In this document: in pieces, positions 1 to 9,112 of the stretch
How the letters are laid out: every line of letters starts with the position of its first letter
Numbering within the stretch: position 1 is the stretch's first letter
Assembly: GCF_014269395.1 (NCBI RefSeq)
Contig: NZ_JACOGK010000014.1
Location: forward strand, 1 to 64,000
Direction: 5' to 3'
DNA from: Megasphaera hominis
Lineage (GTDB): Bacteria; Bacillota; Negativicutes; Veillonellales; Megasphaeraceae
Length of the DNA: 64,000 nt
Position numbers and translations under genes: made by a program
The notes under the pieces: model-generated
What the model was told of the DNA's origin: nothing
Databases searched by the model: none
Seen by the model: only the letters and a program-made list of their open reading frames with translations

Positions 1-47
1 AGCACCGTATGTAGTTTTTCTTCTGCACAAACCTTAGTTCTATGCAT
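1..47 (-). CDS. Start of a probable IS transposase (cut by window edge)
   Basis: Reading leftward from an ATG at 47, fifteen codons run to the window edge without a stop and give a basic start followed by AEEKLHTV, which resembles the first helix of the small HTH protein (OrfA) of IS3-like elements. A good ribosome site, AAGGGAG, lies 8 bases upstream. The call rests on very little sequence plus the fact that the neighbouring LysR gene is cut just outside it. Family assignment is inference. Confidence 0.4.
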   Translation of the reverse strand, partial: MHRTKVCAEEKLHTV

Positions 48-52
48 AATAA

Positions 53-117
53 ATGCTCCCTTCCAAGTAGAGTGAGATTTTATTATTTCTCATGTCTACC
101 TAGAAGGGAGCATATCA
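53..117. mobile_element. Candidate IS end with long imperfect hairpin
   Basis: Bases 53-71 and 95-113 are near-perfect inverted repeats (ATGCTCCCTTC arms), with a second GAGA/TCTC pairing inside. The outer edge reads TGATATG on the minus strand, fitting the 5'-TG ends of many IS elements. The LysR frame of the next gene becomes meaningful exactly outside this block. The inner arm also supplies the ribosome site of the leftward ORF. The other IS end is outside the window, so the terminal repeats cannot be compared. Confidence 0.45.
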
Positions 118-774
118 GAATACAAACGGTCTGTCTTTTCTATTGCTTCCCTGAGCAGTCTCAACATGCAGGCTATACCGGATATTTCCGATTTTTTGCA
201 TGAGCACATTAGCAATCTCCATTTGCGCATCTTCACGTCCCATTCCCAGGATATTTACGACCTCGTCGAGCAGCATGAAGCCGATTTGGGCTTTACTCTC
301 TTTGCCCGGGAATATCCTAACGTTCATGTAGAACCGTGGTTCAGCGAGCCCATGGTGGTCGTGCGGCCTAAGGGCACTCTCTTGAGCGGCCCTGTCTGTA
401 CGCCGCAGGAGCTGCGGCCGGAAAATGAAGTGTACAACTACAATGGCATCCGCTTTCAGGATTGGCACGACGAATGGTGGCCTGCAGCGCGCAACAGCTA
501 CGTCAGTCTCGATAATGCCAACCTCATTCCTCTCTTGCTGAATAAGCCCGGTCAGTGGACAATCCTGCAGGTTTCTCTGGCGCGCAGAATGGCGGCGACG
601 GGCAACTATTGCATTCAACAGCTGTCCACGCCGCCGCCGGCACGTCATTGCTATTTAGTGACTCATTTGCATCCGACCCGGCATGCAGCCCGCATACTGG
701 ATATACTTCGCCCGTATTTGCAGGATCTGGCGAAGACCTGGAATCAGAGGACGCTTCCTGAAGAAGCGCACTAG
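118..774 (+). pseudogene. LysR-family regulator, 5'-truncated remnant
   Basis: This is the effector-binding half of a LysR-type regulator. The frame is open from about 118, giving a typical domain start (FSIASLSSLNMQAIPDI) and running through the usual two-lobed domain to the TAG at 772-774. The N-terminal winged helix, about 90 residues, is missing: upstream of 118 is the candidate IS end and an in-frame stop at 73-75. An internal ATG at 166 could start a 202-aa product, but it has no ribosome site and would lack DNA binding. The gene converges on and overlaps the amidohydrolase stop by a few bases. The intact gene may have controlled that neighbour (inference). Confidence 0.75.
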
Positions 775-1961
775 ACCTTGTCGGCAAAATAATAGACGAC
801 GTGCAGCAGGCTGTCGGCCATATAGGCCAGGGCCTTGCTAGACCAGTGGAATTCCGGGTTGTGGCCGTATACAGGGTCTTCATCGTAGACGCCGACGTAA
901 TAGAAGCACGCCGGTACGGCGGCGCTGAAGTAGGCAAAGTCTTCTGAGCCCGAGCCCCGCTCGATGGGGACGATTTTTATGCGCTGGCCGCAGGTATCGT
1001 GCAGGATATCTTCTACGTGTTGTGTGACGGCCGGGTCGTTTTGGCAGACCAGTGCAAAGGGGACTACGTCTAAGTGGCACGTGCCGCCGTAGATGGCAGC
1101 AGTAGAGGCCAGGATTTCTTCTAATGTATGGAGAATTTCGTGGCGTTTCGTTTCGTCGTACGTGCGCAGTGTACCCTTCAGTTCGGCATCGTCAGGGATG
1201 ACGTTGGGATTGTGGCCTGCCTGGAACTGGCCGAAGGTGAGGACGACGCCGTCGCCATCGGCACGGCGGTGGTAGACGTAGTCCTGGATTTGGGAAATGA
1301 TGGAAACGCCCATCTGGATGGGGCTGACGCAGTCGCTGGGCCGCGAGCCGTGGCCGCCCTTGCCGTGAATGGTAATGGTGAAATCATCACACGATGCCGA
1401 GCAGTCGCCGTGGCGCAGGCCGATGTAGCCTTGGGGCATGCTGCCGGCTACGTGCAGGCCTAAGGCGTAATCCACCGTAGGCTGGGTCAGGATGCCTTCT
1501 TTGATCATGCGGGCTGCGCCGCCGTCGCCTTCTTCTGCCGGCTGGAAGGCCAGGCGGATCGTGCCGCGCAGGCAGTTTCTGTGGGCCTGGAGGATGCGGG
1601 CGACGCCGAGGAGATTGGCTGCGTGGCCGTCGTGGCCGCAGGCGTGCATGACACCCGGCGTTTGCGAGCTGTACGGGCACTGGTATTGTTCCGTCAGGGG
1701 CAGGGCATCAATATCGGCGCGCAGGAGCAAAACCGGACCGGGCAGGGCACCGCGGATGAGGCCCGTTACGCCTGTTTCGGCAATGGTGCGCACGTCTTCA
1801 ATACCGGCCTTATGCAGTTCTTCTACAATGCGCTGGCACGTGTGATACTCTTTGCCGCTTAATTCGGGATGGGCGTGGAAGTGTTCACGCATAGTCATCA
1901 TATAAGGTAATTCCTGTTGGACAGCTTTTTCTATGGAAAAATCAGGCTGATACGGTTTCAT
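771..1961 (-). CDS. M20-family metallopeptidase / amidohydrolase (N-acyl amino acid hydrolase type)
   Basis: Predicted cytoplasmic zinc amidohydrolase of 396 residues that removes acyl groups from amino acids or related amides (hippurate hydrolase / N-acetyl-diaminopimelate deacetylase group). The metal-binding motif HACGHDGH is near residue 107, followed by PAEEGDGG with the catalytic glutamate pair, and a dimerisation domain in the middle (GHGSRPSD). Length is normal for the group. The start at 1961 has a strong ribosome site (AAGGAGG) 7 bases upstream. It faces the LysR remnant at 118-774 and is divergent from the flavodoxin. A second member of the family, 59959-61206, lies at the other end of the window. 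Substrate cannot be read from the sequence. Confidence 0.88.
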   Translation of the reverse strand: MKPYQPDFSIEKAVQQELPYMMTMREHFHAHPELSGKEYHTCQRIVEELHKAGIEDVRTIAETGVTGLIRGALPGPVLLLRADIDALPLTEQYQCPYSSQTPGVMHACGHDGHAANLLGVARILQAHRNCLRGTIRLAFQPAEEGDGGAARMIKEGILTQPTVDYALGLHVAGSMPQGYIGLRHGDCSASCDDFTITIHGKGGHGSRPSDCVSPIQMGVSIISQIQDYVYHRRADGDGVVLTFGQFQAGHNPNVIPDDAELKGTLRTYDETKRHEILHTLEEILASTAAIYGGTCHLDVVPFALVCQNDPAVTQHVEDILHDTCGQRIKIVPIERGSGSEDFAYFSAAVPACFYYVGVYDEDPVYGHNPEFHWSSKALAYMADSLLHVVYYFADKV

Positions 1962-2064
1962 GAGCAGGCCTCCTTGGGGTCACGTTAGGTTAGATATATG
2001 TTAAGCATAGACGGATAAAAGATACATGTCAACACAGAATACATGATGAGAAAATTTTTCAATA

Positions 2065-2097
2065 CTGTTGCATTCGCAACAGACTAAATGATACAAT
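2065..2097 (+). promoter_or_regulatory. Promoter with perfect palindrome over the -35
   Basis: CTGTTGC and GCAACAG (2065-2071, 2076-2082) are perfect 7-bp arms separated by ATTC. TTGCAT at 2068-2073 can serve as -35 and TACAAT at 2092-2097 as -10, 18 bases apart. An operator placed over the -35 fits repression of the flavodoxin gene; the repressor is not evident. Confidence 0.5.
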
Positions 2098-2150
2098 AAC
2101 AGTATAGTTTAGGTAGAAAAAAAGAGAATCCTATGAAAGGAGCGATTCAT

Positions 2151-2600
2151 ATGAAATCTATCGTCATTTATTCCTCGCAAACCGGACGTACCCGCAAGAT
2201 TGCCGAAGCCATTGCAGCCGGATTGCCGCAAGGTACGCCGTGCCTGCCTCTGAACGAAATGCCGGCGAATATAAAGGACTATGACTGCGTGTTCTTTGGC
2301 CTTTGGGAAGACCGGCGCGGTCCGGATCCGGAAGCCCAGGCTGTCTTGAAGACGCTGGAAAATGAGCACATCGTCATCTTTGCAACGGTTCATGACGATG
2401 TCTTCTCTGATAATGTATCGAAAACCTTGCGCAATATGATTGAATCCTTGCCGCCGCAGACGCGGGTCGATGGGACGTACGTCACCTGCACCGATGGCAG
2501 CCACGCCAAGGAACCGATCCGGGATAATGAAGATCTCCGTCTGAGCGATGCCCAGGATTTTGCCGAAAATACGCTCCGCCGCATTGAAGTCGTCGCTTGA
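2151..2600 (+). CDS. Small flavodoxin-family protein
   Basis: A 149-residue flavodoxin-like protein, predicted to bind FMN and carry electrons in the cytoplasm. The phosphate-binding loop SSQTGRTRKIAEAIA is at residues 7-21 and a second conserved strand FFGLWEDRRGPD follows near residue 45. The upstream ATG at 2133 is rejected because the ribosome site AAAGGAG (2136-2142) lies inside it and points to 2151. The gene stands alone, with its own promoter and terminator. The electron partner is unknown; a BilS-type flavodoxin is possible but not shown. Confidence 0.8.
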   Translation: MKSIVIYSSQTGRTRKIAEAIAAGLPQGTPCLPLNEMPANIKDYDCVFFGLWEDRRGPDPEAQAVLKTLENEHIVIFATVHDDVFSDNVSKTLRNMIESLPPQTRVDGTYVTCTDGSHAKEPIRDNEDLRLSDAQDFAENTLRRIEVVA

Positions 2601-2647
2601 ATGCCTTCAAGGTGTACGCCTCCCCAATATATATCCTGCCATAGATA

Positions 2648-2686
2648 AAGACTCTGGACTATCAGTGCCCGGAGTCTTTTTTTTGC
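2648..2686 (+). terminator. Rho-independent terminator
   Basis: AAGACTC-GG pairs with CC-GGAGTCTT across a short loop and is followed by eight T. It ends the flavodoxin transcript. Confidence 0.85.
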
Positions 2687-3038
2687 GTAAAAAACACAAC
2701 ATAAATTCATTTTACTCATACAAAAGAAAGGAAAAAGGTTAGAAATTCTGCTTTTTATGACGAATGGGAAAAAAATAAGCAGAAAAGGTCCTGGTTTCTT
2801 TACGTATTCCAGCGTATTTGCAGGATTCCATATGTCTATGTTGAATTATTCACCTAATATATAATTTGTCAAAAGGATATTCATTTTTATTTTAATTTTG
2901 ATAATGGTATGATGTTTTCGTAAGATACGTATCGAAAATACACATACTCAATACGGCTTGCCGCGTGGCTGCGCGCTGGCAGGGAATGCCGCTTCAGGCA
3001 GCACTGCGAGGACAAACTATATATTGGAGGAATAAAAG
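2687..3038. other. Gene-free leader, 352 bp
   Basis: AT-rich stretch followed by a GC-rich block (about 2953-3012) just before the MFS carrier. No convincing ORF and no recognised riboswitch. The carrier promoter probably lies here, but no -35/-10 pair stands out. Confidence 0.6.
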
Positions 3039-4379
3039 ATGGGTAATCTAAAAAAGAAAATAGGTTTCCGATGGTTTGTACTAGGATTAATCTTTTTTAT
3101 CTATATGATCGCCGGCGCCGACCGGTCCAATATCGGCATGGTGGTACCGTATATCAAAGAAAGCTTTCAAATGAGTAATACGGACATTGGCGCTATGGCG
3201 GCTTTCTTCTATGTGGCCTATGCCATTGTCCAGATTCCGTCGGGCCATTTATATGGTAAACGGGGCGTGCGTCACATTTTTTCCGGCGCTGTCATCCTGA
3301 CGTCTATTGCCACATTTATCATGGGTCTTTCCAACTCGGCAGCCCATCTGAAAGCTGCCCGGGCTATCCTGGGTTTTGCTGAAGGGCCGATCAATATTGG
3401 TTCCCTGACGACGATTAACCGCTGGTTCCCGACGAAGGAAAAGGGAATCGCAACAGGTGTCTTCATGGCTTCCATCAAATTTGCCCCGGCCTTTGTACCG
3501 CCTGTCTGTGCTTGGATCATCATGATGTATGGTTGGCGGGAAGTATTTTACATTTTCGCTATTCCCGGTACGTTCTTTGCAATCCTTTGGTGGTTCCTGG
3601 TCAAGGATAATCCGAAAGACAGCCGTTTTGTCAATGAAGCTGAACTGGAGTATATCAATCAGGCCGATGCAGGTACACCGGCAGTCAAAGACAAGAACGT
3701 GCCCGTCCAGAGAAATACACATACGACCCTGGATAAATTGATCCGTACGCGTGTTGTCACACCTTTGGCGACGAATATGCAGGTGCTGCGCTCGTGGAAC
3801 GTCTGGGCTTGCGCCCTTGGGTACTTCCTCCTCGTCGGTATTACATATACGATTATGACCTGGATTCCCACATACCTCGTTCACGTTAAGCATTTTTCCA
3901 TCATCAAAGTCGGGCTTGTCGCCTCTGCTCCCTGGGTTGGCGCCGTCATTGGCAACCTCCTTGGCGGTATGGCGTCGGATAAGCTCTTTGGCAGCCGGCG
4001 TAAACCGACTATGCTCGTTACAACAGCCAGCACGGTCGTCCTCATGTATGCCCTTTTGTATGCACCGAGCGACCCGACTGCGTTAGGACTCTTGCTCCTT
4101 ACGGCAGGTATTTTCCTTAACTTCGGCTATTCCATGTTCCTGGCCTATCCCATGGGCATTACAACGAAGGAAAAATGTCCCTTTGCAGCGTCCATCGTCA
4201 ACACAGCCGGCTCCTTAGGCGGTGCATTTGCTCCCTTTATCGTCGGGGTTATTCTGGATACGTTCAGCTGGGATTCCGTATTTATTTTCCTGGCAGGTAT
4301 TTCTCTGGCAGCCTTCTTCCTCGTCGTGTCTATGATTGAACCGATTGCGAAAGAAACAACGACAGAAGAAGCAAAATAA
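3039..4379 (+). CDS. MFS transporter, anion:cation symporter type
   Basis: Inner-membrane carrier of 446 residues with about twelve membrane spans in two six-helix halves and a central cytoplasmic loop (about residues 205-245). The start GADRSNIGMVVPYI, the RAILGFAEGP segment and the motif RWFPTKEKG match the ACS family, whose members bring in sugar acids such as galactonate or glucarate and other organic anions by proton symport. The ribosome site TTGGAGG is well placed before 3039. It is monocistronic and followed by a strong terminator. No sugar-acid catabolic gene is adjacent, so the substrate is unassigned. Confidence 0.85.
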   Translation: MGNLKKKIGFRWFVLGLIFFIYMIAGADRSNIGMVVPYIKESFQMSNTDIGAMAAFFYVAYAIVQIPSGHLYGKRGVRHIFSGAVILTSIATFIMGLSNSAAHLKAARAILGFAEGPINIGSLTTINRWFPTKEKGIATGVFMASIKFAPAFVPPVCAWIIMMYGWREVFYIFAIPGTFFAILWWFLVKDNPKDSRFVNEAELEYINQADAGTPAVKDKNVPVQRNTHTTLDKLIRTRVVTPLATNMQVLRSWNVWACALGYFLLVGITYTIMTWIPTYLVHVKHFSIIKVGLVASAPWVGAVIGNLLGGMASDKLFGSRRKPTMLVTTASTVVLMYALLYAPSDPTALGLLLLTAGIFLNFGYSMFLAYPMGITTKEKCPFAASIVNTAGSLGGAFAPFIVGVILDTFSWDSVFIFLAGISLAAFFLVVSMIEPIAKETTTEEAK

Positions 4380-4400
4380 CATATATAAAGATATATAGGA

Positions 4401-4441
4401 AAAGGCACTGATACCGGATTTTGGTATACAGTGCCTTTTTT
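4401..4441 (+). terminator. Rho-independent terminator between convergent genes
   Basis: AAGGCACTG pairs with CAGTGCCTT, with an inner ATACC/GGTAT extension, followed by six T. It sits between the MFS carrier and the convergent RND pump gene. Confidence 0.85.
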
Positions 4442-4442
4442 C

Positions 4443-7400
4443 TCAGTGAAATACGTGGACCAGCTTTTGGTACACTATATGGGCTACTTTGTGGTTTTCA
4501 AAGAAGAGGAAAATAATGGGGATAATGAGCAGCGTAAAGACTGTCGACGTGAGGAGACCACCAATGACGACGACGGCCATACTGGAACGCGTTTCCGAAC
4601 CGGCCGAGAGGGAGAGGGCTGTAGGCAGCATGCCTACGACCATGGTGAGGGTCGTCATGAAAATCGGCCGCAGGCGGACGCGGCCTGCTTCGATAATGGC
4701 TTGCCGCGGTGGCAGGCCCTGTTCCATGAGGGTCAGGGTGTAATCCAAAAGGAGGGTGCCGTTCTTGGCGACGAGGCCGTCCATGACCAGAATGCCGATG
4801 AGGGAATAGAGGTTTAGGGACTGGTTCGTCAGGAAGAGGAGAAAGAGGGAGCCAATGAGGCCCAGGGGCAGGGAAAACATGCGGATAAAGGGCGTCTTTA
4901 CCGATTCGTACAGGATGGCCAGGATCATATAGATAAGAATCAGAGAGAGGACCAGGGCTAAGCCTAAATCGCGGAAGGTATCGCTCATCTGATCGGCCTG
5001 GCCGGTGAAGCGGTACGTAATGCCGTTTAGGTCCAGCTTGTCCAGGCGCTGGCTCAGATCCTTCATGGCTTCGTTCAGAGGCCGGTTATCGAGGGTGCTG
5101 CCCAGGGTAATACTCCGTTCCTTATCGGTCCGGCGGATCGTGACCGGTCCCGTTTCGGCTTTGACTGTCGCTACGTCGGAGAGGTAGATGATATGGCCGT
5201 TGGCGCTCAAAGGAATCGTTTCCAAATCGGAAATGCGGTAGCCGTCAGAGCCCTTGAGGCGTACGTAAATGTCCGTATCGTTGTTGTCATTTTTCACGTC
5301 GTTCGCCAGGACGCCGGCCTTTTGGCCGCTAATCGCGTTGGCAAAGGTGTTGTTCAGGTCACCAATGGATGTGCCGTAGTGTTTGAGCTTTTCCCGGTCT
5401 ACGACGAGGCGGTATTCGGGCATGCCTTCTTCATAGGAGCTGCTGATGTCGCGCAGGCCGGCGACGTCGTTTTTCATGATGTCTTCGATTTCATGGGATT
5501 TGGCGACGAGGTCGTCGTTGTTCTTGCCGCGCAGCTCTAAGCGCAGGTTGCCGGAGCCGCGGCCAAAGCCGCCGGAAACGCCGGAGACAGAGGCCTGGTT
5601 TTCCTGGACGCGGATTGTACCGTCCCAAATGTGGTCGGCTGCAAAGGCGCGGACCTGGTTGGTGATCTGCCAAATCGAGCGGGACCGGTCGAGGCGGTTT
5701 TTGAGCGTCACCTGAATGCTCGCTTCGTTGCTTTGGCGGCCGCCGATCATGGCTGTACAGTAGGTTACTTCGGGAATGGTCGATAAGTACGTTTCCAGCT
5801 GCTTTGTCACGGCGTCGGTCCGTTCCAGGTTGGCATTGGTCGGCAGCTGGACGGTAATGCGAAAGCCCGATTCATCGGTCTGGGGCATGAATTCCGAGCC
5901 GACGAGACCGGCCGGCACGAGGGCGACGGCGGCGATGAAGACGGCCAGGACTGCGAGGACTACCTTTTTGCTGTGATCCAGGGTCCACGTCAGGAGCTGT
6001 ACGTAGTGCGTGCGGGCCCAGTCCTCGATGTGGTCCATTTTTTTCCATAGGGGTCGCTGAGATTGTACGGCCAGGCCTTTTTTAAAGAAACGCGATGCCA
6101 GCATGGGGGTCAGCGTAAAGGAGACAAAGAGGGAAAAGAGCGTGGCAAAGACGATGGTCAGGCCGAACTGCTTGAAGTACTGGCCGACCATGCCGGTCAT
6201 GAAGGCAATGGGCATGAAGACGACGACGTCGCAGAGCGTAATGGCAATGGCGGCCATGCCGATTTCCATACGTCCGTTCAGGGCGGCGTCGTGCGGTGAC
6301 TCGCCTTGCATGAGATGGCGGTGAATATTTTCCAGGACGACGATGGAGTCGTCGACGAGGATGCCTACGCACAGGGCCATGCCCATGAGGGACATCATGT
6401 TGAACGTAAAGCCTGCCAGGTACATAACGAAGAACGTCGAAATGAGGGACGTCGGTATGGCGATCATGACGGCCAAGGTCGAGCGCCAGCCACGCAGGAA
6501 GAAGAAGAGAACCAGGCCCGTCGTAAAGAGGCCTTCAATGAGGGTCTGCAGCGTATTGTGCAGGGAGTTGCGGATGTATGACGCCGCTTCGTTGGTCACC
6601 GTAAAGGTATAGTCCGGGTTGTCCGCCCGCAGGCTGTCTAGCTTTTGCATGACATTGTCGACGGTGGAGACGACGTTGGCGTCGCTGTTTTTGTAGATGG
6701 CCATGATGACGGCGTCGCTACCATTGATGCGGGCGTAGCGCGTGACGCGCTGGTCCTTGCGGCGGATCGTCGCGACGGCCGTGAGAGGAATCTTGGCGCC
6801 TTTGATATTGGTGACCTGGATTTTTTCCAGCTCGTCCTCGCTGATGAACTGGGCTTTGACGCGCACGTCTGTCGTCGTCGAATCCGTATAGACTGAGCCG
6901 GACGGCATGAGGACGTTTTCGGCCTTGATGGCGCTGACGATTTCGGCCAGGGTCATATCGTAGTGGACGAGTTTATTCTTATCGACTTCGACGGCAATTT
7001 CCTTGTCGCGGCCGCCGTTAAGTTCGATTTCCGAAACGCCGTCGGCCTGCTGGATGACGTTTTCAAAGTCGTTTTCTGTTTTGGAATAGATGTCGTCTAA
7101 GGATTTGTTCGATTGGACGGCGACGAACATGATAGGCGTCGCGTTAATATCGCGCTTGATGACGACGGGCTCGTCAATGCCGTCGGGGAGCTTGCCGCGG
7201 ATGGCGTTGACCTTTTTCGTCGCGTCGATGGCGGCGGCGTCAGCGTTGGCCGAGAAATCCAGCTCCAGCGTAATGCGGGCCTGGCCGTAGGAAGCCGTGG
7301 AGTTCATGTGCTTGACGTTAGAGACGGACGACAGGGCGTCTTCAATAGGTTTTACGACCTGCTGCTCTACGGAATCGGCGTTGGCACCGGGATAGCTGAC

Positions 7401-7544
7401 GGTTACGGTGACGTACGGCGTGTTGAGGGACGGCAGGAGCTCTACGCCAATGCGGTAGAAGCTGAAGAGGCCTAAGACGACGAAGAAGGCCACGACCATG
7501 CAGATGCCAATGGGGTGATCGATAGAATATTTAGTGAGATTCAC
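4443..7544 (-). CDS. RND multidrug efflux pump, inner-membrane subunit (AcrB/HAE1 type)
   Basis: A 1033-residue proton-driven exporter that would form a trimer spanning the inner membrane and periplasm and push hydrophobic compounds outward. Spans: one at residues 10-30, then clusters at about 335-480 and 860-1020, with two large periplasmic loops between. The proton-relay aspartates are present (GILVDDSIVV, helix 4) and so is the matching lysine (GLVAKNGTLL, helix 10). Length is standard. It starts 6 bases after the adaptor stop, so the two form one operon. No TolC-like outer-membrane gene lies in the window, so the channel must come from elsewhere. Such a pump implies an outer membrane. Confidence 0.93.
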   Translation of the reverse strand: MNLTKYSIDHPIGICMVVAFFVVLGLFSFYRIGVELLPSLNTPYVTVTVSYPGANADSVEQQVVKPIEDALSSVSNVKHMNSTASYGQARITLELDFSANADAAAIDATKKVNAIRGKLPDGIDEPVVIKRDINATPIMFVAVQSNKSLDDIYSKTENDFENVIQQADGVSEIELNGGRDKEIAVEVDKNKLVHYDMTLAEIVSAIKAENVLMPSGSVYTDSTTTDVRVKAQFISEDELEKIQVTNIKGAKIPLTAVATIRRKDQRVTRYARINGSDAVIMAIYKNSDANVVSTVDNVMQKLDSLRADNPDYTFTVTNEAASYIRNSLHNTLQTLIEGLFTTGLVLFFFLRGWRSTLAVMIAIPTSLISTFFVMYLAGFTFNMMSLMGMALCVGILVDDSIVVLENIHRHLMQGESPHDAALNGRMEIGMAAIAITLCDVVVFMPIAFMTGMVGQYFKQFGLTIVFATLFSLFVSFTLTPMLASRFFKKGLAVQSQRPLWKKMDHIEDWARTHYVQLLTWTLDHSKKVVLAVLAVFIAAVALVPAGLVGSEFMPQTDESGFRITVQLPTNANLERTDAVTKQLETYLSTIPEVTYCTAMIGGRQSNEASIQVTLKNRLDRSRSIWQITNQVRAFAADHIWDGTIRVQENQASVSGVSGGFGRGSGNLRLELRGKNNDDLVAKSHEIEDIMKNDVAGLRDISSSYEEGMPEYRLVVDREKLKHYGTSIGDLNNTFANAISGQKAGVLANDVKNDNNDTDIYVRLKGSDGYRISDLETIPLSANGHIIYLSDVATVKAETGPVTIRRTDKERSITLGSTLDNRPLNEAMKDLSQRLDKLDLNGITYRFTGQADQMSDTFRDLGLALVLSLILIYMILAILYESVKTPFIRMFSLPLGLIGSLFLLFLTNQSLNLYSLIGILVMDGLVAKNGTLLLDYTLTLMEQGLPPRQAIIEAGRVRLRPIFMTTLTMVVGMLPTALSLSAGSETRSSMAVVVIGGLLTSTVFTLLIIPIIFLFFENHKVAHIVYQKLVHVFH

Positions 7545-7550
7545 GGCGCA

Positions 7551-8798
7551 TCACGTCTCCTTTTCTATGGTTACGTGGGAGCCGTCCTTCAGGCGGGCCG
7601 TGTTGGTGACGGCAATGCGGTCACCGACGGAGAGGCCGTCTAGGATTTCGACGTAGGCGTCGTTACGCAGGCCTGTCTTTACCTGGCGGATTTGGATCGT
7701 ATTGTCCGGCAGGATGACATAGGCGCTGCTTACGCCGTTCAGTTCGAGGAGGGCGTCTTTGGGGACGTAGAGCGTTTGCGCCCGCTGCAGGACGTCGACA
7801 CCCGATTGGGCGAACATGCCGCCCCGCAGGGCGCCGTCGGGCTGGGTCAGGGTGATGCGGACCATGTAGGTCTTGGTCGTCGGATCCATCGCTGGGCTGA
7901 CGTAGGTAATGACGCCGGCGTAGGTCTGGGCCAGGGATTCGATGGAAACGGTTACGTCCATGCCCATGTGGATGGCGGCCACGTCCGTTTCCGACAGGGG
8001 ACAGTCGATGTAGATGCCGCTCGTATCGGTTACGGTGAGGACCTTCGTGTTGGCCGGTACCATGGCGCCTACTTCTGCATTACGATAACTGATGACACCG
8101 GCCCGGGGCGCGCGGATGGTCAGGTCGCCCAGCTGCTGGGACAGGCTGTCTACGACGTAGCCGGCTTTGGCCTGGGCGGCCTGTTTGGCGGCAATGGTAG
8201 CCGGTATGTCACCGAGGTTTTGTGATTCCAAGTTTTGCAATGTTGATTGTGCAACAATGAGCGCTTGGTATACCGTATCGAGATCCTTCTGGGAAATGGC
8301 CCCTTCCGATTTCAGGATGACATAGCGGTTGTAGTTCATCTTGGCCGTTTCGTAATCGATGCGGGCCTTTTGCAGATCTGAAGAAAATTGGGCTTCAGCC
8401 GCTGTCGATTCGGCTTGGGCCTGCTGGAGCGCTGCCTGGTCCTGCTGCAGCGTCAGGCTCGTATCGGTCGGATCCTGCGTCAACAGGACCTGGCCCGGTT
8501 CGACGTAGTCACCGAGCTGCACGTCGACGGAGGCGATTTTGCCGGCATATTTTGTGGACAAATCGACTTGGGCGATAGGCACAGTCTCGCCGGACATAGA
8601 CACGTGACGGTACATATCCTTGCGTTCTAACGTATAGGCCTGGACGGCCGCATCGGTCGTGGCCTGGGCGCCTTTTTTGGCCGTATTCGAATGGCTCAGG
8701 GCGTAGATGCCGATACAGGCCAGGAGCAGGATACAGGCAAAGGCCAGTAGTTTGCCGCGCCGGCTGTGCAGTAAGGCAAGCCATTTAGTATCTTTCAT
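7551..8798 (-). CDS. RND efflux periplasmic adaptor (membrane fusion protein)
   Basis: A 415-residue adaptor that links the RND pump to an outer-membrane channel. One N-terminal membrane anchor (about residues 19-36, [18 protein letters not shown]) is followed by a split biotinyl-lipoyl domain ([19 protein letters not shown]), a Gln/Ala-rich alpha-hairpin (about 115-205) and a beta-barrel with [11 protein letters not shown]. The frame is open to 8876, but the ATG at 8798 has the ribosome site (GGAGG) and starts just before the anchor, so it is preferred. It is the first gene of the pump operon. The upstream 80 bases hold an AT-rich near-palindrome that may be an operator. Confidence 0.9.
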   Translation of the reverse strand: MKDTKWLALLHSRRGKLLAFACILLLACIGIYALSHSNTAKKGAQATTDAAVQAYTLERKDMYRHVSMSGETVPIAQVDLSTKYAGKIASVDVQLGDYVEPGQVLLTQDPTDTSLTLQQDQAALQQAQAESTAAEAQFSSDLQKARIDYETAKMNYNRYVILKSEGAISQKDLDTVYQALIVAQSTLQNLESQNLGDIPATIAAKQAAQAKAGYVVDSLSQQLGDLTIRAPRAGVISYRNAEVGAMVPANTKVLTVTDTSGIYIDCPLSETDVAAIHMGMDVTVSIESLAQTYAGVITYVSPAMDPTTKTYMVRITLTQPDGALRGGMFAQSGVDVLQRAQTLYVPKDALLELNGVSSAYVILPDNTIQIRQVKTGLRNDAYVEILDGLSVGDRIAVTNTARLKDGSHVTIEKET

Positions 8799-9112
8799 AG
8801 GAATCCTCCAGAGGTGATGGGCCGGTGCCTGACGGTTCTGTTTTCTTACAGCTACACCGGTTATTTGAAAACGCATATAGTGTATATAATATATATACTA
8901 TTATATAGCTTTGGAAAAGACAGATAAAGCCGTCTGTTCATGCAGTCTATTATAGCACGGTACGGGCCGGGCTGTATGTAAATTTTTTCCGTGCAGCTAG
9001 TGAATATATTTATCTTTTAGGCCGCCTGTTTTGTGCCTCTGTGGCAAAATTTTTTTTCCAATGGCCTCCTGTTCTATGATATACTGTAGACATTGTACAG
9101 GGAGGTTATAGC
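8799..9112. other. Divergent intergenic region, 314 bp
   Basis: It separates the pump operon from the ClC gene. Around 8875-8908 there is an AT-rich near-palindrome (ATAGTGTATA ... TATACTAT) that could regulate the pump. A weak hairpin with eight T (9030-9058) precedes the ClC ribosome site. No fluoride riboswitch consensus was seen. Confidence 0.45.

Noticed and set aside
8930..9112. Fluoride riboswitch before the ClC gene
   Set aside because: No matching conserved core, and the protein has the GSGIP motif of chloride types.
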